Below are positions 35,874-43,311 of a stretch of DNA of 64,000 bases, piece by piece. Numbering within the stretch: position 1 is the first letter of the stretch; every line of letters starts with the position of its first letter. The DNA comes from Candidatus Avelusimicrobium intestinale. GTDB lineage: Bacteria > Elusimicrobiota > Elusimicrobia > Elusimicrobiales > Elusimicrobiaceae. Under the pieces are notes generated by a model. The model was not told the origin of the DNA and made no database searches. It saw only the letters and a list, made by a program, of their open reading frames with translations. Where the stretch lies: contig CACWYV010000003.1 of the NCBI GenBank assembly GCA_902765225.1, positions 1 through 64,000 of the forward strand, in the 5' to 3' direction. A program made the position numbers and the translations under genes.

Positions 35874-38213
35874 ATGGCTTTTCCTCGTTTTACTCCCCGC
35901 AAATACGCCGCTGTTTTATTGGCGGCGTGTTTGTTGGGGCTACTACTTATTCGTTTTTATCCGCGTCCTTCTTTGCTGGCAGATTATTCTTTTTCCAAAT
36001 CATTTTTTTCACAAGACGGGCAGTTGTTGCGCCTCAGTGTTTCCTATGATGAAAAATACCGTATTTTTATCCCGTTAAAAGACGTTCCTGTTTCATTTCA
36101 ACAAGCCGTGTTATTTTATGAAGACCGCTATTTCTATTATCACCCCGGTTTTAATCCAGTTTCGTTAGTGAAAGGGTTCTTGACCACTTTTGTTAAAAAA
36201 TCCCGTCGGCAGGGGGCTTCCACTATTACCATGCAGACGGCGCGGCTGTTGTATCATTTGAACACAAAAACCGTAAGCGGAAAACTCAAGCAGATCGTGC
36301 TTGCCGTATGGCTGGAATTACGTTACAGTAAAAAAGATATTTTAGAAGCGTATCTCAATTTGACCCCCTACGGATATAATATAGAGGGTGCCCAGGCCGC
36401 TTCCCTCACCTACTTTAAACGCCGGTTGGAAGATATCAATTTAGTGCAAGCATTTACCTTGGCAGTTATTTCCCAAAACCCCAATCAACGTCATCCGGAT
36501 ACGGCTACCGGTTATCAACAGATGTATCAAATACGCCAACAAGTTTTTGAACGTTGGCTGCGCACGCATCCGCAAGATAGTGCCCAACGGGATTTCTTTG
36601 CTATGCCGCTTACTGTATTCGGGCCCAAGGACCGTCCGTTTTCGGCGGAGCACTTGGTCACTTATTTGGATGCGCGGGTTCCTAAAAGCGAGGTGTTTTC
36701 CTCGTTGGATTTATCTTTACAAACGCACTATGAGCAAGCCGTGCGTGAATATGTGAACCGCAAAAAATCGCTGGGTATTCATAACGCTTCCGTTGTCCTA
36801 CTGGACGCAAGAACGATGCAGGCGCGGGCGTGGATCGGCTCTGCTAATTTTTACGACGAGCAAATAGCCGGCCAGGTGAACGGTGTTACGGCTAAACGGA
36901 TGGCGGGTTCTGTGCTAAAGAGTTTTTTATTCGGCTTGGCTTTGGACCGGGGGCTGATTCATCCCATGACGTTGTTGCGGGATACCCCGCAGTATTTTGG
37001 TATTTACGCGCCGGAAAATTCCGACCGGCAATTTGTAGGCCCGGTTTTTGCGCAAGAGGCGTTGGTACGCAGCCGGAATATTCCGGCCATAGAACTGATC
37101 CGGCGGGTAGGAATTGAGCAATTTATTGATTTTTTAAAAAGGGGAGGGGTTTCGTATTTGCGGGATGCCACCCATTATGGGTTGAGCGCGGCAATTGGGA
37201 GTTTGGATATTTCCCCGTTGGAGTGTGCCCGGTTGTATGCAATGGTGGCTAATTACGGCAAGCTACGGCCGATTCATTTAACCCGTGATCCGGTCCCGGA
37301 CGAAGGAGAACAGTTGTTATCTCCGGAAGCCGCTTTTATATTGTTTGATATGCTAACTACTAATCCGGCTCCTTCCCAATCGTTGCGTTTAGTCAACGCG
37401 TCCGGAGACCCTGTTAAAGTGGCGTGGAAAACGGGAACCTCGTATTCTTTTAAAGATGCCTGGGCGGCGGGAATTTTCGGCCCGTATGTACTGGTGGTGT
37501 GGGTGGGGAATTTTTCCGGGGAAGGAAATCCGCACTTTTGGGGAAGAACGGCCGCGGGGGAACTTTTTTTTGAATTAGCGGCCCTCACCGTACGTAACCA
37601 ACCCGCGGAGCCTTTTTTGCCTTTGTCGGCTGACGGGCTCAATGTAAAACGGGTAGAGGTTTGTGCTCCCACGGGTGATTTGCCGGGTCGGTTTTGCCCG
37701 AAAACGACATTTTCGTGGTTTATTCCGGGGGTTTCTCCGCTAAAAATTTCTTCCATTCACCGGGAAGTTTTACTGGATAAAAAGACCGGCTTGCGTGCTT
37801 GTCGCTATCAAGAATCCGAAACCGAAAAACGTGTTTTTGAATTTTGGCCGAAAGATATTTTAACACTGTTTGAGTCCGCCGGTATCCACAAAACACCGAT
37901 TCCGCGTTATATGCCCGGTTGTGATATAGAGGAAACGGCCCGCCAAGGAGTCCCGCCGGAAATTGTATTGCCCGTGGCGGGTATTTCGTATTATATTGTG
38001 TCGCCGGCCCATACCGCGCAGGTTCCGTTTAAAGCCAATACAGATGCCGATGCCCGGCAAGTATTTTGGTTTGTGGATGACGTCTTTGTGGGAAGTGGCC
38101 GCCCGCGGGAAAGTTTAATATCTTCCTTAGGACAAGGGAAACACTTGGTGCAAGCGGTGGACGATCTGGGGCGTAGCAATTCGGTAGAGATAGAGGTTGT
38201 TTTGGGAGAATAA
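35874..38213 (+). CDS. pbpC: Penicillin-binding protein 1C
   Basis: Bifunctional peptidoglycan synthase of 779 residues. One transmembrane helix (about 12-28) precedes the GT51 glycosyltransferase domain (EDRYFYYHPG, then GASTITMQTARLL). The transpeptidase domain has the S346-VLK349 active-site motif, an SRN motif and K519-TG521. The C-terminal 130 residues form the extra domain found only in PBP1C. The partner gene directly upstream is alpha-2-macroglobulin, the same pairing as yfhM-pbpC in Escherichia coli. The tandem spacing of 3 bases shows one transcript. Confidence 0.95.
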   Translation: MAFPRFTPRKYAAVLLAACLLGLLLIRFYPRPSLLADYSFSKSFFSQDGQLLRLSVSYDEKYRIFIPLKDVPVSFQQAVLFYEDRYFYYHPGFNPVSLVKGFLTTFVKKSRRQGASTITMQTARLLYHLNTKTVSGKLKQIVLAVWLELRYSKKDILEAYLNLTPYGYNIEGAQAASLTYFKRRLEDINLVQAFTLAVISQNPNQRHPDTATGYQQMYQIRQQVFERWLRTHPQDSAQRDFFAMPLTVFGPKDRPFSAEHLVTYLDARVPKSEVFSSLDLSLQTHYEQAVREYVNRKKSLGIHNASVVLLDARTMQARAWIGSANFYDEQIAGQVNGVTAKRMAGSVLKSFLFGLALDRGLIHPMTLLRDTPQYFGIYAPENSDRQFVGPVFAQEALVRSRNIPAIELIRRVGIEQFIDFLKRGGVSYLRDATHYGLSAAIGSLDISPLECARLYAMVANYGKLRPIHLTRDPVPDEGEQLLSPEAAFILFDMLTTNPAPSQSLRLVNASGDPVKVAWKTGTSYSFKDAWAAGIFGPYVLVVWVGNFSGEGNPHFWGRTAAGELFFELAALTVRNQPAEPFLPLSADGLNVKRVEVCAPTGDLPGRFCPKTTFSWFIPGVSPLKISSIHREVLLDKKTGLRACRYQESETEKRVFEFWPKDILTLFESAGIHKTPIPRYMPGCDIEETARQGVPPEIVLPVAGISYYIVSPAHTAQVPFKANTDADARQVFWFVDDVFVGSGRPRESLISSLGQGKHLVQAVDDLGRSNSVEIEVVLGE

Positions 38214-38221
38214 TTTTAACC

Positions 38222-38381
38222 CCCGACGTGACGCCAAGCAGTTGGTGTGGATTCGCCCTGCATAAATTTCCTGACGGAAATTTTGCCCGGGCCCGCCCTC
38301 GCGGTACTCGCCTTTGCCTACGGCAAAACTCGTACATCGCTCCGGGCTTCGAATCCCGACGTGACACCAAGCAGTTGGTGT
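38222..38381. repeat. Pair of 27-bp direct repeats, each containing a hairpin
   Basis: Copies at 38222-38248 and 38355-38381 differ at one base (CCCGACGTGAC then CCAAGCAGTTGGTGT). Each contains CCAA-GCAG-TTGG. In the second copy this extends to a perfect 10-bp stem at 38361-38384. Between them, a TTCGAAT heptamer inside CGGGC/CCCGA arms resembles a tRNA T-arm, but the conserved 53-61 pair is broken. There is no open frame of quality. It is probably a non-coding repeat family lying between pbpC and tRNA-Ser. Confidence 0.6.
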
Positions 38382-38405
38382 CACTCCACCTTCCCAAAAA
38401 ATTAA

Positions 38406-38427
38406 AAATCCCGCTTTTGCGGGATTT
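38406..38427 (-). terminator. Terminator of tRNA-Ser
   Basis: Nine-base arms (AAATCCCGC and GCGGGATTT) with a TTTT loop. On the minus strand it ends in a T-rich run. Confidence 0.85.
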
Positions 38428-38436
38428 CCAATTTTT

Positions 38437-38523
38437 CGGAAGGGGAGGGATTCGAACCCTCGGTAGAGTTGCCCCTACATCAGTTTTCAAGACTGACGCC
38501 TTAAACCACTCGGCCACCCTTCC
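38437..38523 (-). tRNA. tRNA-Ser (anticodon TGA)
   Basis: An 87-nt class II tRNA with acceptor GGAAGGG/CCCTTCC, D-arm GGCCGAGTGG, anticodon loop CTTGAAA and a long variable arm. The T-arm is GGGTTCGAATCCC, discriminator G, and no encoded CCA. Confidence 0.96.
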
Positions 38524-38562
38524 TTAATGATGTAGTTGAATAATTGGTTGAGGAACGGAAAA

Positions 38563-39108
38563 TCAGTGGTTCAGTTGATACACGTTCCACGCGGCCGCAG
38601 TGTGGCCTTCGGAAGCGTCACTGTGCCAGGTACTGGTTCCCAGTAATTCTCCTTCCATTTGTTGGCAAACACGAATTGCCCGCGGATTGGAGGAGTCTGC
38701 CCAACATTCCCGGCGGCCCCGCTTAAAGACGTTCGGGCTATTTTGCAGATATTGTATAAAAGCCAACCCTTGGGAATTACCTAAAAAACCGCCTACGGGT
38801 TGGTCTGCCTCGCTAGAACCGAAACTATATGCGTTCCCATTATTACAATTCAGGGTATCGCCGGTCACCGTACATCCGGTAATCCCTATATCCAAAAGGG
38901 ATAAATCTCCGTTCGGGTATTCCCCCATGGCCAGGTTATACATTTCCAAATCGTCTGCTAACAAACGCACATTACTGCGTAAAGTAGCCAACCGGCTTTT
39001 CAAGACGGCTGTGTGATATTGAGGCATAGCAAACGAGGCCAAAATGCCGATAATTAGCACAACCACCAGGAGTTCAATTAACGTAAAACCTTTCCGATTT
39101 GCACACAT
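38563..39108 (-). CDS. Type IV pilin/PulG-like protein (181 aa)
   Basis: Prepilin with leader MCANRKG, site G|FTLIE, helix LLVVVLIIGILASFAMPQY, then KSRLATLRSNVRLLADDLEMY. Cysteine pairs lie at ITGCTV/TLNCNN, and ECWADSS/IRVCQQ closes the C-terminal D-region. The ATG at 39108 has GGGAG 7 bases upstream. A start 24 bases earlier adds residues not seen in other pilin leaders. It stands alone between tRNA-Ser and the polyene cluster. A minus-strand TATAAT at 39141-39146 may serve it. Confidence 0.87.
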   Translation of the reverse strand: MCANRKGFTLIELLVVVLIIGILASFAMPQYHTAVLKSRLATLRSNVRLLADDLEMYNLAMGEYPNGDLSLLDIGITGCTVTGDTLNCNNGNAYSFGSSEADQPVGGFLGNSQGLAFIQYLQNSPNVFKRGRRECWADSSNPRAIRVCQQMEGELLGTSTWHSDASEGHTAAAWNVYQLNH

Positions 39109-39222
39109 AAAGGCACTCCCACATAATAGCATATAATACTATTATAAACTTTTTCTGGCAGGTAAGTCCAGCCCTTCAAGTGGGGGGACGGTCGGGGTTG
39201 GCTTCTTGGGGGAAAAGGTAAT

Positions 39223-39250
39223 TTGTTTTTAAAGGACATTTTGGTATCAT
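39223..39250 (+). promoter_or_regulatory. Promoter of the polyene-type cluster
   Basis: TTGTTT, 16-base spacer, TATCAT preceded by TG plus one base (extended -10). It lies 29 bases before the first gene, which has an AGGAG Shine-Dalgarno sequence. Confidence 0.5.
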
Positions 39251-39278
39251 AAATATATCCCAGTATAGGAGACAGATT

Positions 39279-40010
39279 ATGGATGCTTCACGAAAAATTG
39301 CATTGGTTACAGGGGGCAGCCGCGGCATTGGACTGGCCATTGCCCGGCAGTTGGCTCAAGATGGTTTTGATATTTGGTTAAATTACCGCTCCAATCATGC
39401 GGCGGCGAACGAAGCTAAAAAATCAATAGAAAGTTTAGGGGCGGCGTGTACATTACTGCCGTTTGATGTAGCGGATGAGGCAGCCGTGGCGGCCGCATTA
39501 GAGCCCTTGTTGGCCCGGAATACGCCTTACGCGCTTATCAATAATGCCGGTATCCGCAAGGATAACTTGCTGATCTTTATGCAAAATAAAGAGTGGCAAG
39601 ATGTTTTGACTACTGTTTTGGGGGGATTCTACTGTGTAACCAAAACGGTGTTGGCTGCCATGATTCATGCCAAACGGGGACGTATTGTAAATATCGCTTC
39701 TTCCGCTGCGCACGCGCCGGTACCGGGACAAACCAACTATTCGGCGGCCAAAGCCGGTATCGTCGGGGCGACGCGCAGTTTGGCGGCCGAGGTAGCTAAA
39801 CGTAATATTTTAGTCAATGCCGTATCCCCGGGATTTATTGAAACCGATATGTTGGAGGGACTACCCATAGATAAAATTTTGCCGCTTATTCCGTTGCACC
39901 GCCTGGGTAAGCCCGAAGAAGTGGCCCATTTGGTTTCATTTTTATGTTCGGAGAAATCCTCCTACATTACCGGGCAAGTGTTCCAGGTAAACGGCGGTAT
40001 TTGTATGTAA
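39279..40010 (+). CDS. 3-oxoacyl-ACP reductase, FabG/ApeQ-like
   Basis: NADPH-dependent short-chain dehydrogenase that reduces the 3-keto group during polyene or fatty acyl extension. Rossmann motif TGGSRGIG is near residues 12-19, NNAG follows, and the catalytic Ser-Tyr-Lys appears as ASSAA and YSAAK. The family end motif (TGQVFQVNGG) is present, and the length is 243 residues. As the first gene of sixteen with a polyene-type parts list, it is the only ketoreductase of the cluster. It could also serve ordinary fatty acid synthesis. Confidence 0.88.
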   Translation: MDASRKIALVTGGSRGIGLAIARQLAQDGFDIWLNYRSNHAAANEAKKSIESLGAACTLLPFDVADEAAVAAALEPLLARNTPYALINNAGIRKDNLLIFMQNKEWQDVLTTVLGGFYCVTKTVLAAMIHAKRGRIVNIASSAAHAPVPGQTNYSAAKAGIVGATRSLAAEVAKRNILVNAVSPGFIETDMLEGLPIDKILPLIPLHRLGKPEEVAHLVSFLCSEKSSYITGQVFQVNGGICM

Positions 40011-40029
40011 GGAATTTGGGTTAAATTGA

Positions 40030-40035
40030 TATAAT
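40030..40035 (+). promoter_or_regulatory. -10 box immediately before the first ketosynthase
   Basis: Perfect TATAAT, 6 bases, then ATG at 40042, with no Shine-Dalgarno sequence between. A transcript starting at the usual distance would begin at the start codon. Confidence 0.45.
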
Positions 40036-40041
40036 GTAAAT

Positions 40042-41262
40042 ATGGATGATTCAAACGCCGTTGTAATCACGGGAATGGGGGCGGTGTCGCCGTATGGTTT
40101 TGGAGTGCAACCCTTGTGGGAAGGACTCCTGCAGGGCCGCACGTGCATGCATACCGTTGCGGAATTAGAGGCACTTCCCTTAGTACGTACGAAGGTAGCA
40201 GCCACCGTTCCTGCGGCTGATTATTCTTTTATTCCCCGCAAATATCGCCGTACAATGAGCCGCATGGGATTATATGCCTATTGCGCCGCACAAGAAGCGT
40301 TGCGGCAAGCCGGCTATGAGGCAGCCCCGGATAAGTTGGGCTTTTTCATGGGGTCTACACTAAACAGTATTTCCGTCTGGATGGAACTGGCGCAATACAT
40401 TCAGGGTACCCGGTTGGACCTGGTTAAGACGTCCGATTTTTTACAAATTATGAACCATTCTCCGTTGGCAGGTGTGTGCCAGGCACTCAAAATTAACGGT
40501 CCGGCTATGGGGGGCAGTGAAGCCTGTTCAACGGGGCTCATGAACATCGGGCTGGGATTTTTGGCTGTTCGTTCGGGGCTGGTTAACCAAGCCTTGTGCG
40601 GCGGTACGGAAGAATATCATCCTCTGTTCAGTGCTTGTTTTGATATTATGCAAGCTACTTCCACCCATTCTAACGGGAATCCGGCGGCCGCTTGCCGTCC
40701 GTTTGACGCAAGCCGTACCGGATTGGTAGTAGCGGAGGGGTGCGGACTCGTTTTTCTGGAAAGTAAAAAAAGTGCGCTGGCACGTCATGCACCGATTTTG
40801 GCTGAAGTGCTCGGTTTTTATGCCAATACAGAGACGGAGAACATGGCTTATCCCTCGGCAGGAACGCTACAAGAATGCATGCAAGGGGCATTGGCGGCTA
40901 CCGGAGTCCGTGCGGAAGAGGTAGATTTATTGAATGCACACGCTACGGGAACCATTGCCGGTGATATTGCCGAAACGCAAGCCGCTGCCGCGGTATTCGG
41001 CTCCGGCTTGTCTGTTAACAGTTTAAAGGGACATATCGGGCATACGATGGGAGCCAGTGGCAGTTTAGAAAGCATTGCTTGTGTGCGGATGCTGGCCGAA
41101 CAGACGGTACTGCCTACCCAAAATTTGGACCAACTGGATACCCGTTGTGCACCGTTGCAGTACGTGACGCAATCCGAGCAGCGGCCCGTGCATATCATTT
41201 TGAAAAATAGTTTTGCGATTGGAGGAAATAATTGTTCGTTACTACTTAGGAGGCCCCTGTGA
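40042..41262 (+). CDS. Beta-ketoacyl synthase, ApeR/FabF-like
   Basis: Condensing enzyme of 406 residues. The active-site Cys is C162 in GSEACSTG, and the two His lie in NAHATGT and KGHIGHTMGASG, so the triad is complete. In characterised aryl polyene systems a homodimeric ketosynthase (ApeR) works beside the ApeO/ApeC pair. This stand-alone copy next to the reductase corresponds best to ApeR, since the other synthase has the chain-length-factor-like partner beside it. It overlaps the acyl carrier protein gene by 4 bases. Confidence 0.87.
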   Translation: MDDSNAVVITGMGAVSPYGFGVQPLWEGLLQGRTCMHTVAELEALPLVRTKVAATVPAADYSFIPRKYRRTMSRMGLYAYCAAQEALRQAGYEAAPDKLGFFMGSTLNSISVWMELAQYIQGTRLDLVKTSDFLQIMNHSPLAGVCQALKINGPAMGGSEACSTGLMNIGLGFLAVRSGLVNQALCGGTEEYHPLFSACFDIMQATSTHSNGNPAAACRPFDASRTGLVVAEGCGLVFLESKKSALARHAPILAEVLGFYANTETENMAYPSAGTLQECMQGALAATGVRAEEVDLLNAHATGTIAGDIAETQAAAAVFGSGLSVNSLKGHIGHTMGASGSLESIACVRMLAEQTVLPTQNLDQLDTRCAPLQYVTQSEQRPVHIILKNSFAIGGNNCSLLLRRPL

Positions 41263-41519
41263 TTACACGTGAAGAAATTATTCAAAAAACGAATGAGGCA
41301 TTAAAGAAGGAATTTGAATTTAAGGAAGAACAATTGATTCCCACGGCCAAACTGAAAGATGATTTGGGACTGGATAGTTTGGATGCGGTGGATATGGTGG
41401 TCGTACTGGAACAACAGTTTGGCGTGACATTGCGGCAAGGGTATGATTTACGCACAGTTGTCACGTTGAACGATTTGTACAATTTTATTGAAACCTTGGC
41501 ACACGCCCATTCCAAATAA
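41259..41519 (+). CDS. Acyl carrier protein (first of two in the cluster)
   Basis: An 86-residue carrier with the phosphopantetheine site GLDSLDAVD (Ser in DSL). It starts at a GTG overlapping the upstream stop, and AGGAGG lies 5 bases before it, which decides the start. Short acidic helices are typical. It should carry the growing acyl or polyene chain between ketosynthase, reductase and dehydratases. It corresponds to one of the two ACPs (ApeE/ApeF) of known clusters. Confidence 0.9.
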   Translation: MITREEIIQKTNEALKKEFEFKEEQLIPTAKLKDDLGLDSLDAVDMVVVLEQQFGVTLRQGYDLRTVVTLNDLYNFIETLAHAHSK

Positions 41520-41520
41520 T

Positions 41521-42258
41521 ATGGAGCGGTTGCGCACAGGTTTTAACACGGTTTTTATAGGAGGAGCGGCCCTCTTGTGGTTGTTTTTTTCCACTTTGTT
41601 GGCGGCACCTTTCTTATGGTTGTGGCGCGACAAAACCGGAAACCGGGTGCGTAAATTTGTTTTTATCCAGTCGCGCGGAATTATGGCCCTCGTGCGGGCT
41701 GCCAGCCGGGGAATGTGTGTGAGTGCCACTTCCCGTCCTTCGGGCAGTTGTGTGATTGTAGCCAATCACGCTTCCGCGGTGGATTTGTATACAGTTAGTT
41801 TGTTTGGCTTTCGCAATGTAGTGTACATCACCAAGGGGTGGGTATTCCGATTACCTTTTTTCCGCTATGTGATGAACGAAGCCGGATATATTGACGCGGA
41901 AAAAACATCCCCCCAGCAGATGTTAACTCTGTGCCGCCAGGCGGTAGAACACGGGTGTGATATTGTTTTTTTCCCGCAAGGATCCCGCAAAAATCCCCAG
42001 GCGCGTTTTAAAAGTGGGGCTTTTTATTTAGCCGGGCAACTCAACTTGCCCGTTGTGCCCATAGCCATTGTCGGTACGCAACGGATGCTTCCGGCAGGCA
42101 CTTTCCGAATTCGGCCGGCCCGTATTGTGCTTAAAGAGTTTCCCGCGGTACAACCGGCTGATTATCCGGGAGAATTAGGCCCTTTGCATATGGCGCAAGC
42201 CGTTAAAAAACAAATTATGGAATTTGTGGATAAAACCCGTGAACAAGAACAGGAATAA
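41521..42258 (+). CDS. Lysophospholipid-type acyltransferase, ApeD-like
   Basis: PlsC-family membrane acyltransferase of 245 residues with one or two N-terminal hydrophobic segments (residues about 10-35). Motif I is NHASAVD (HX4D) and motif III FFPQGSRKNP is a variant of the usual FPEGTR. It starts 1 base after the ACP stop. A longer frame begins inside the ACP gene and is rejected. In polyene clusters such an enzyme is thought to attach the chain to, or remodel, a lipid anchor. The substrate here is unknown. Confidence 0.82.
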   Translation: MERLRTGFNTVFIGGAALLWLFFSTLLAAPFLWLWRDKTGNRVRKFVFIQSRGIMALVRAASRGMCVSATSRPSGSCVIVANHASAVDLYTVSLFGFRNVVYITKGWVFRLPFFRYVMNEAGYIDAEKTSPQQMLTLCRQAVEHGCDIVFFPQGSRKNPQARFKSGAFYLAGQLNLPVVPIAIVGTQRMLPAGTFRIRPARIVLKEFPAVQPADYPGELGPLHMAQAVKKQIMEFVDKTREQEQE

Positions 42259-42277
42259 TACGAACAAGACCGATATT

Positions 42278-42724
42278 ATGACCACCTATCCATCCGTTAC
42301 GTCGCTGATTCCGCACCGGTCCCCCATGTTGTTGGTGGAGCGGGTTTTGGACGTACAAGAAAAAACGGGAGTGGCTCGGGCCGTGGTAGGGAAAGAGCAT
42401 CTGTTTTTGCGGGAGGACGGCACGCTGGCCCCGGAAGTCCATTGTGAACTGATTGCACAGGGGTTTGGTGTGTGCGAAGGATATCGGCGTACGCAAAAGG
42501 GACTGAGTATGAATGGCGGCGGATTCTTGTCCAGCTTGCGGGAAGTACAGTTGTTTGCACCGGTTTACGCCGGAGACGAATTAACCGTATATACGGAAAA
42601 AACAGATACGTGTTTTGATACACACATTGTCCGCGGGGAAGTGTGGCGCGGTAGCGAAAAATTAGCACAGGCCGTCGTTTATGTTTTTGTATGGCAAGGA
42701 GAAGAACCTCCGTCTTCGTTATGA
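42278..42724 (+). CDS. Hotdog-fold 3-hydroxyacyl-ACP dehydratase, ApeP-like
   Basis: A 148-residue single hotdog domain with the FabZ-type motif IPHRSPMLLVERV and the ELIAQGFGV helix holding the catalytic Glu. It would remove water to make each new double bond. The ATG at 42278 gives the usual N-terminus. The longer frame reads out of the acyltransferase gene. It overlaps the LolA-like gene by ATGA. A second dehydratase gene occurs later in the cluster, matching the ApeI and ApeP pair of known systems. Which of the two is which is a guess. Confidence 0.8.
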   Translation: MTTYPSVTSLIPHRSPMLLVERVLDVQEKTGVARAVVGKEHLFLREDGTLAPEVHCELIAQGFGVCEGYRRTQKGLSMNGGGFLSSLREVQLFAPVYAGDELTVYTEKTDTCFDTHIVRGEVWRGSEKLAQAVVYVFVWQGEEPPSSL

Positions 42725-43311
42725 AAAAGTATTTAGTGGGGATGATGATTTGTCTGTGGAGCTATGTTGCGTTGGCCCAAGCGGAAAACTTGGGAATGCA
42801 GGATTATGCGATGCGTTTTGCGGAAGTGAAAACGTTGCAAAGTGATTTTACCGAAGAAAAACACCTCGCTTTGCTCAATCAGCCAATTCAGAGTGAAGGG
42901 AATTTGGTGTTTGATAAACAAGCCCAACAGTTGCGTTGGCAATATCAAAAACCCTTTAAGAACGGGTTTTTAATGCAGCGTAATCATATTTACCGGATAC
43001 AGGATTCCCGTAAAATTCCCATACAGAACGTGATGGGTCGTATCTTGGCAGCTCAGATGTTGGTGTGGCTGACGTTGGATTTAGAAGCGTTGCAAAAGGA
43101 GTATGCCATTTCTTTTGAAAAACGGGCAATCCGTTTTACTCCGCGTGCGAAAGACCATAAACTCATCAAACAAATTACCGTTTGGCTGGATGCGCAAGAT
43201 CCCCGGTTGGTCACGCAAGTCAAAATGGAGGAACCTAATGGCGATTTTGTATTATGGAAGTTTCGTCACACACAATTAAATCCCACACTTTCCGATGAGG
43301 TTTTCTTATGA
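42721..43311 (+). CDS. LolA-like outer-membrane lipoprotein carrier, ApeL-like
   Basis: Periplasmic protein of 196 residues with a signal peptide ending near ALAQA (residue 20). The LolA fold is suggested by the early KTLQSDFTEEKHL stretch and by LRWQYQKPFKNGFLM. It probably shuttles a hydrophobic product across the periplasm after export by the MMPL protein encoded next. Overlaps of 4 bases on both sides imply coupled translation. The dedicated cluster copy is distinct from a housekeeping LolA, which is not in this window. Confidence 0.82.
   Translation: MKKYLVGMMICLWSYVALAQAENLGMQDYAMRFAEVKTLQSDFTEEKHLALLNQPIQSEGNLVFDKQAQQLRWQYQKPFKNGFLMQRNHIYRIQDSRKIPIQNVMGRILAAQMLVWLTLDLEALQKEYAISFEKRAIRFTPRAKDHKLIKQITVWLDAQDPRLVTQVKMEEPNGDFVLWKFRHTQLNPTLSDEVFL

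Noticed and set aside
38340-38365. Second tRNA next to tRNA-Ser suggested by a TTCGAAT loop
   Set aside because: The conserved 53-61 base pair is missing and no acceptor or anticodon arms can be drawn.
38228-38527. Open frame of 99 codons across the repeat region and tRNA-Ser
   Set aside because: It runs over a complete tRNA gene and non-coding repeats, with no ribosome binding site.
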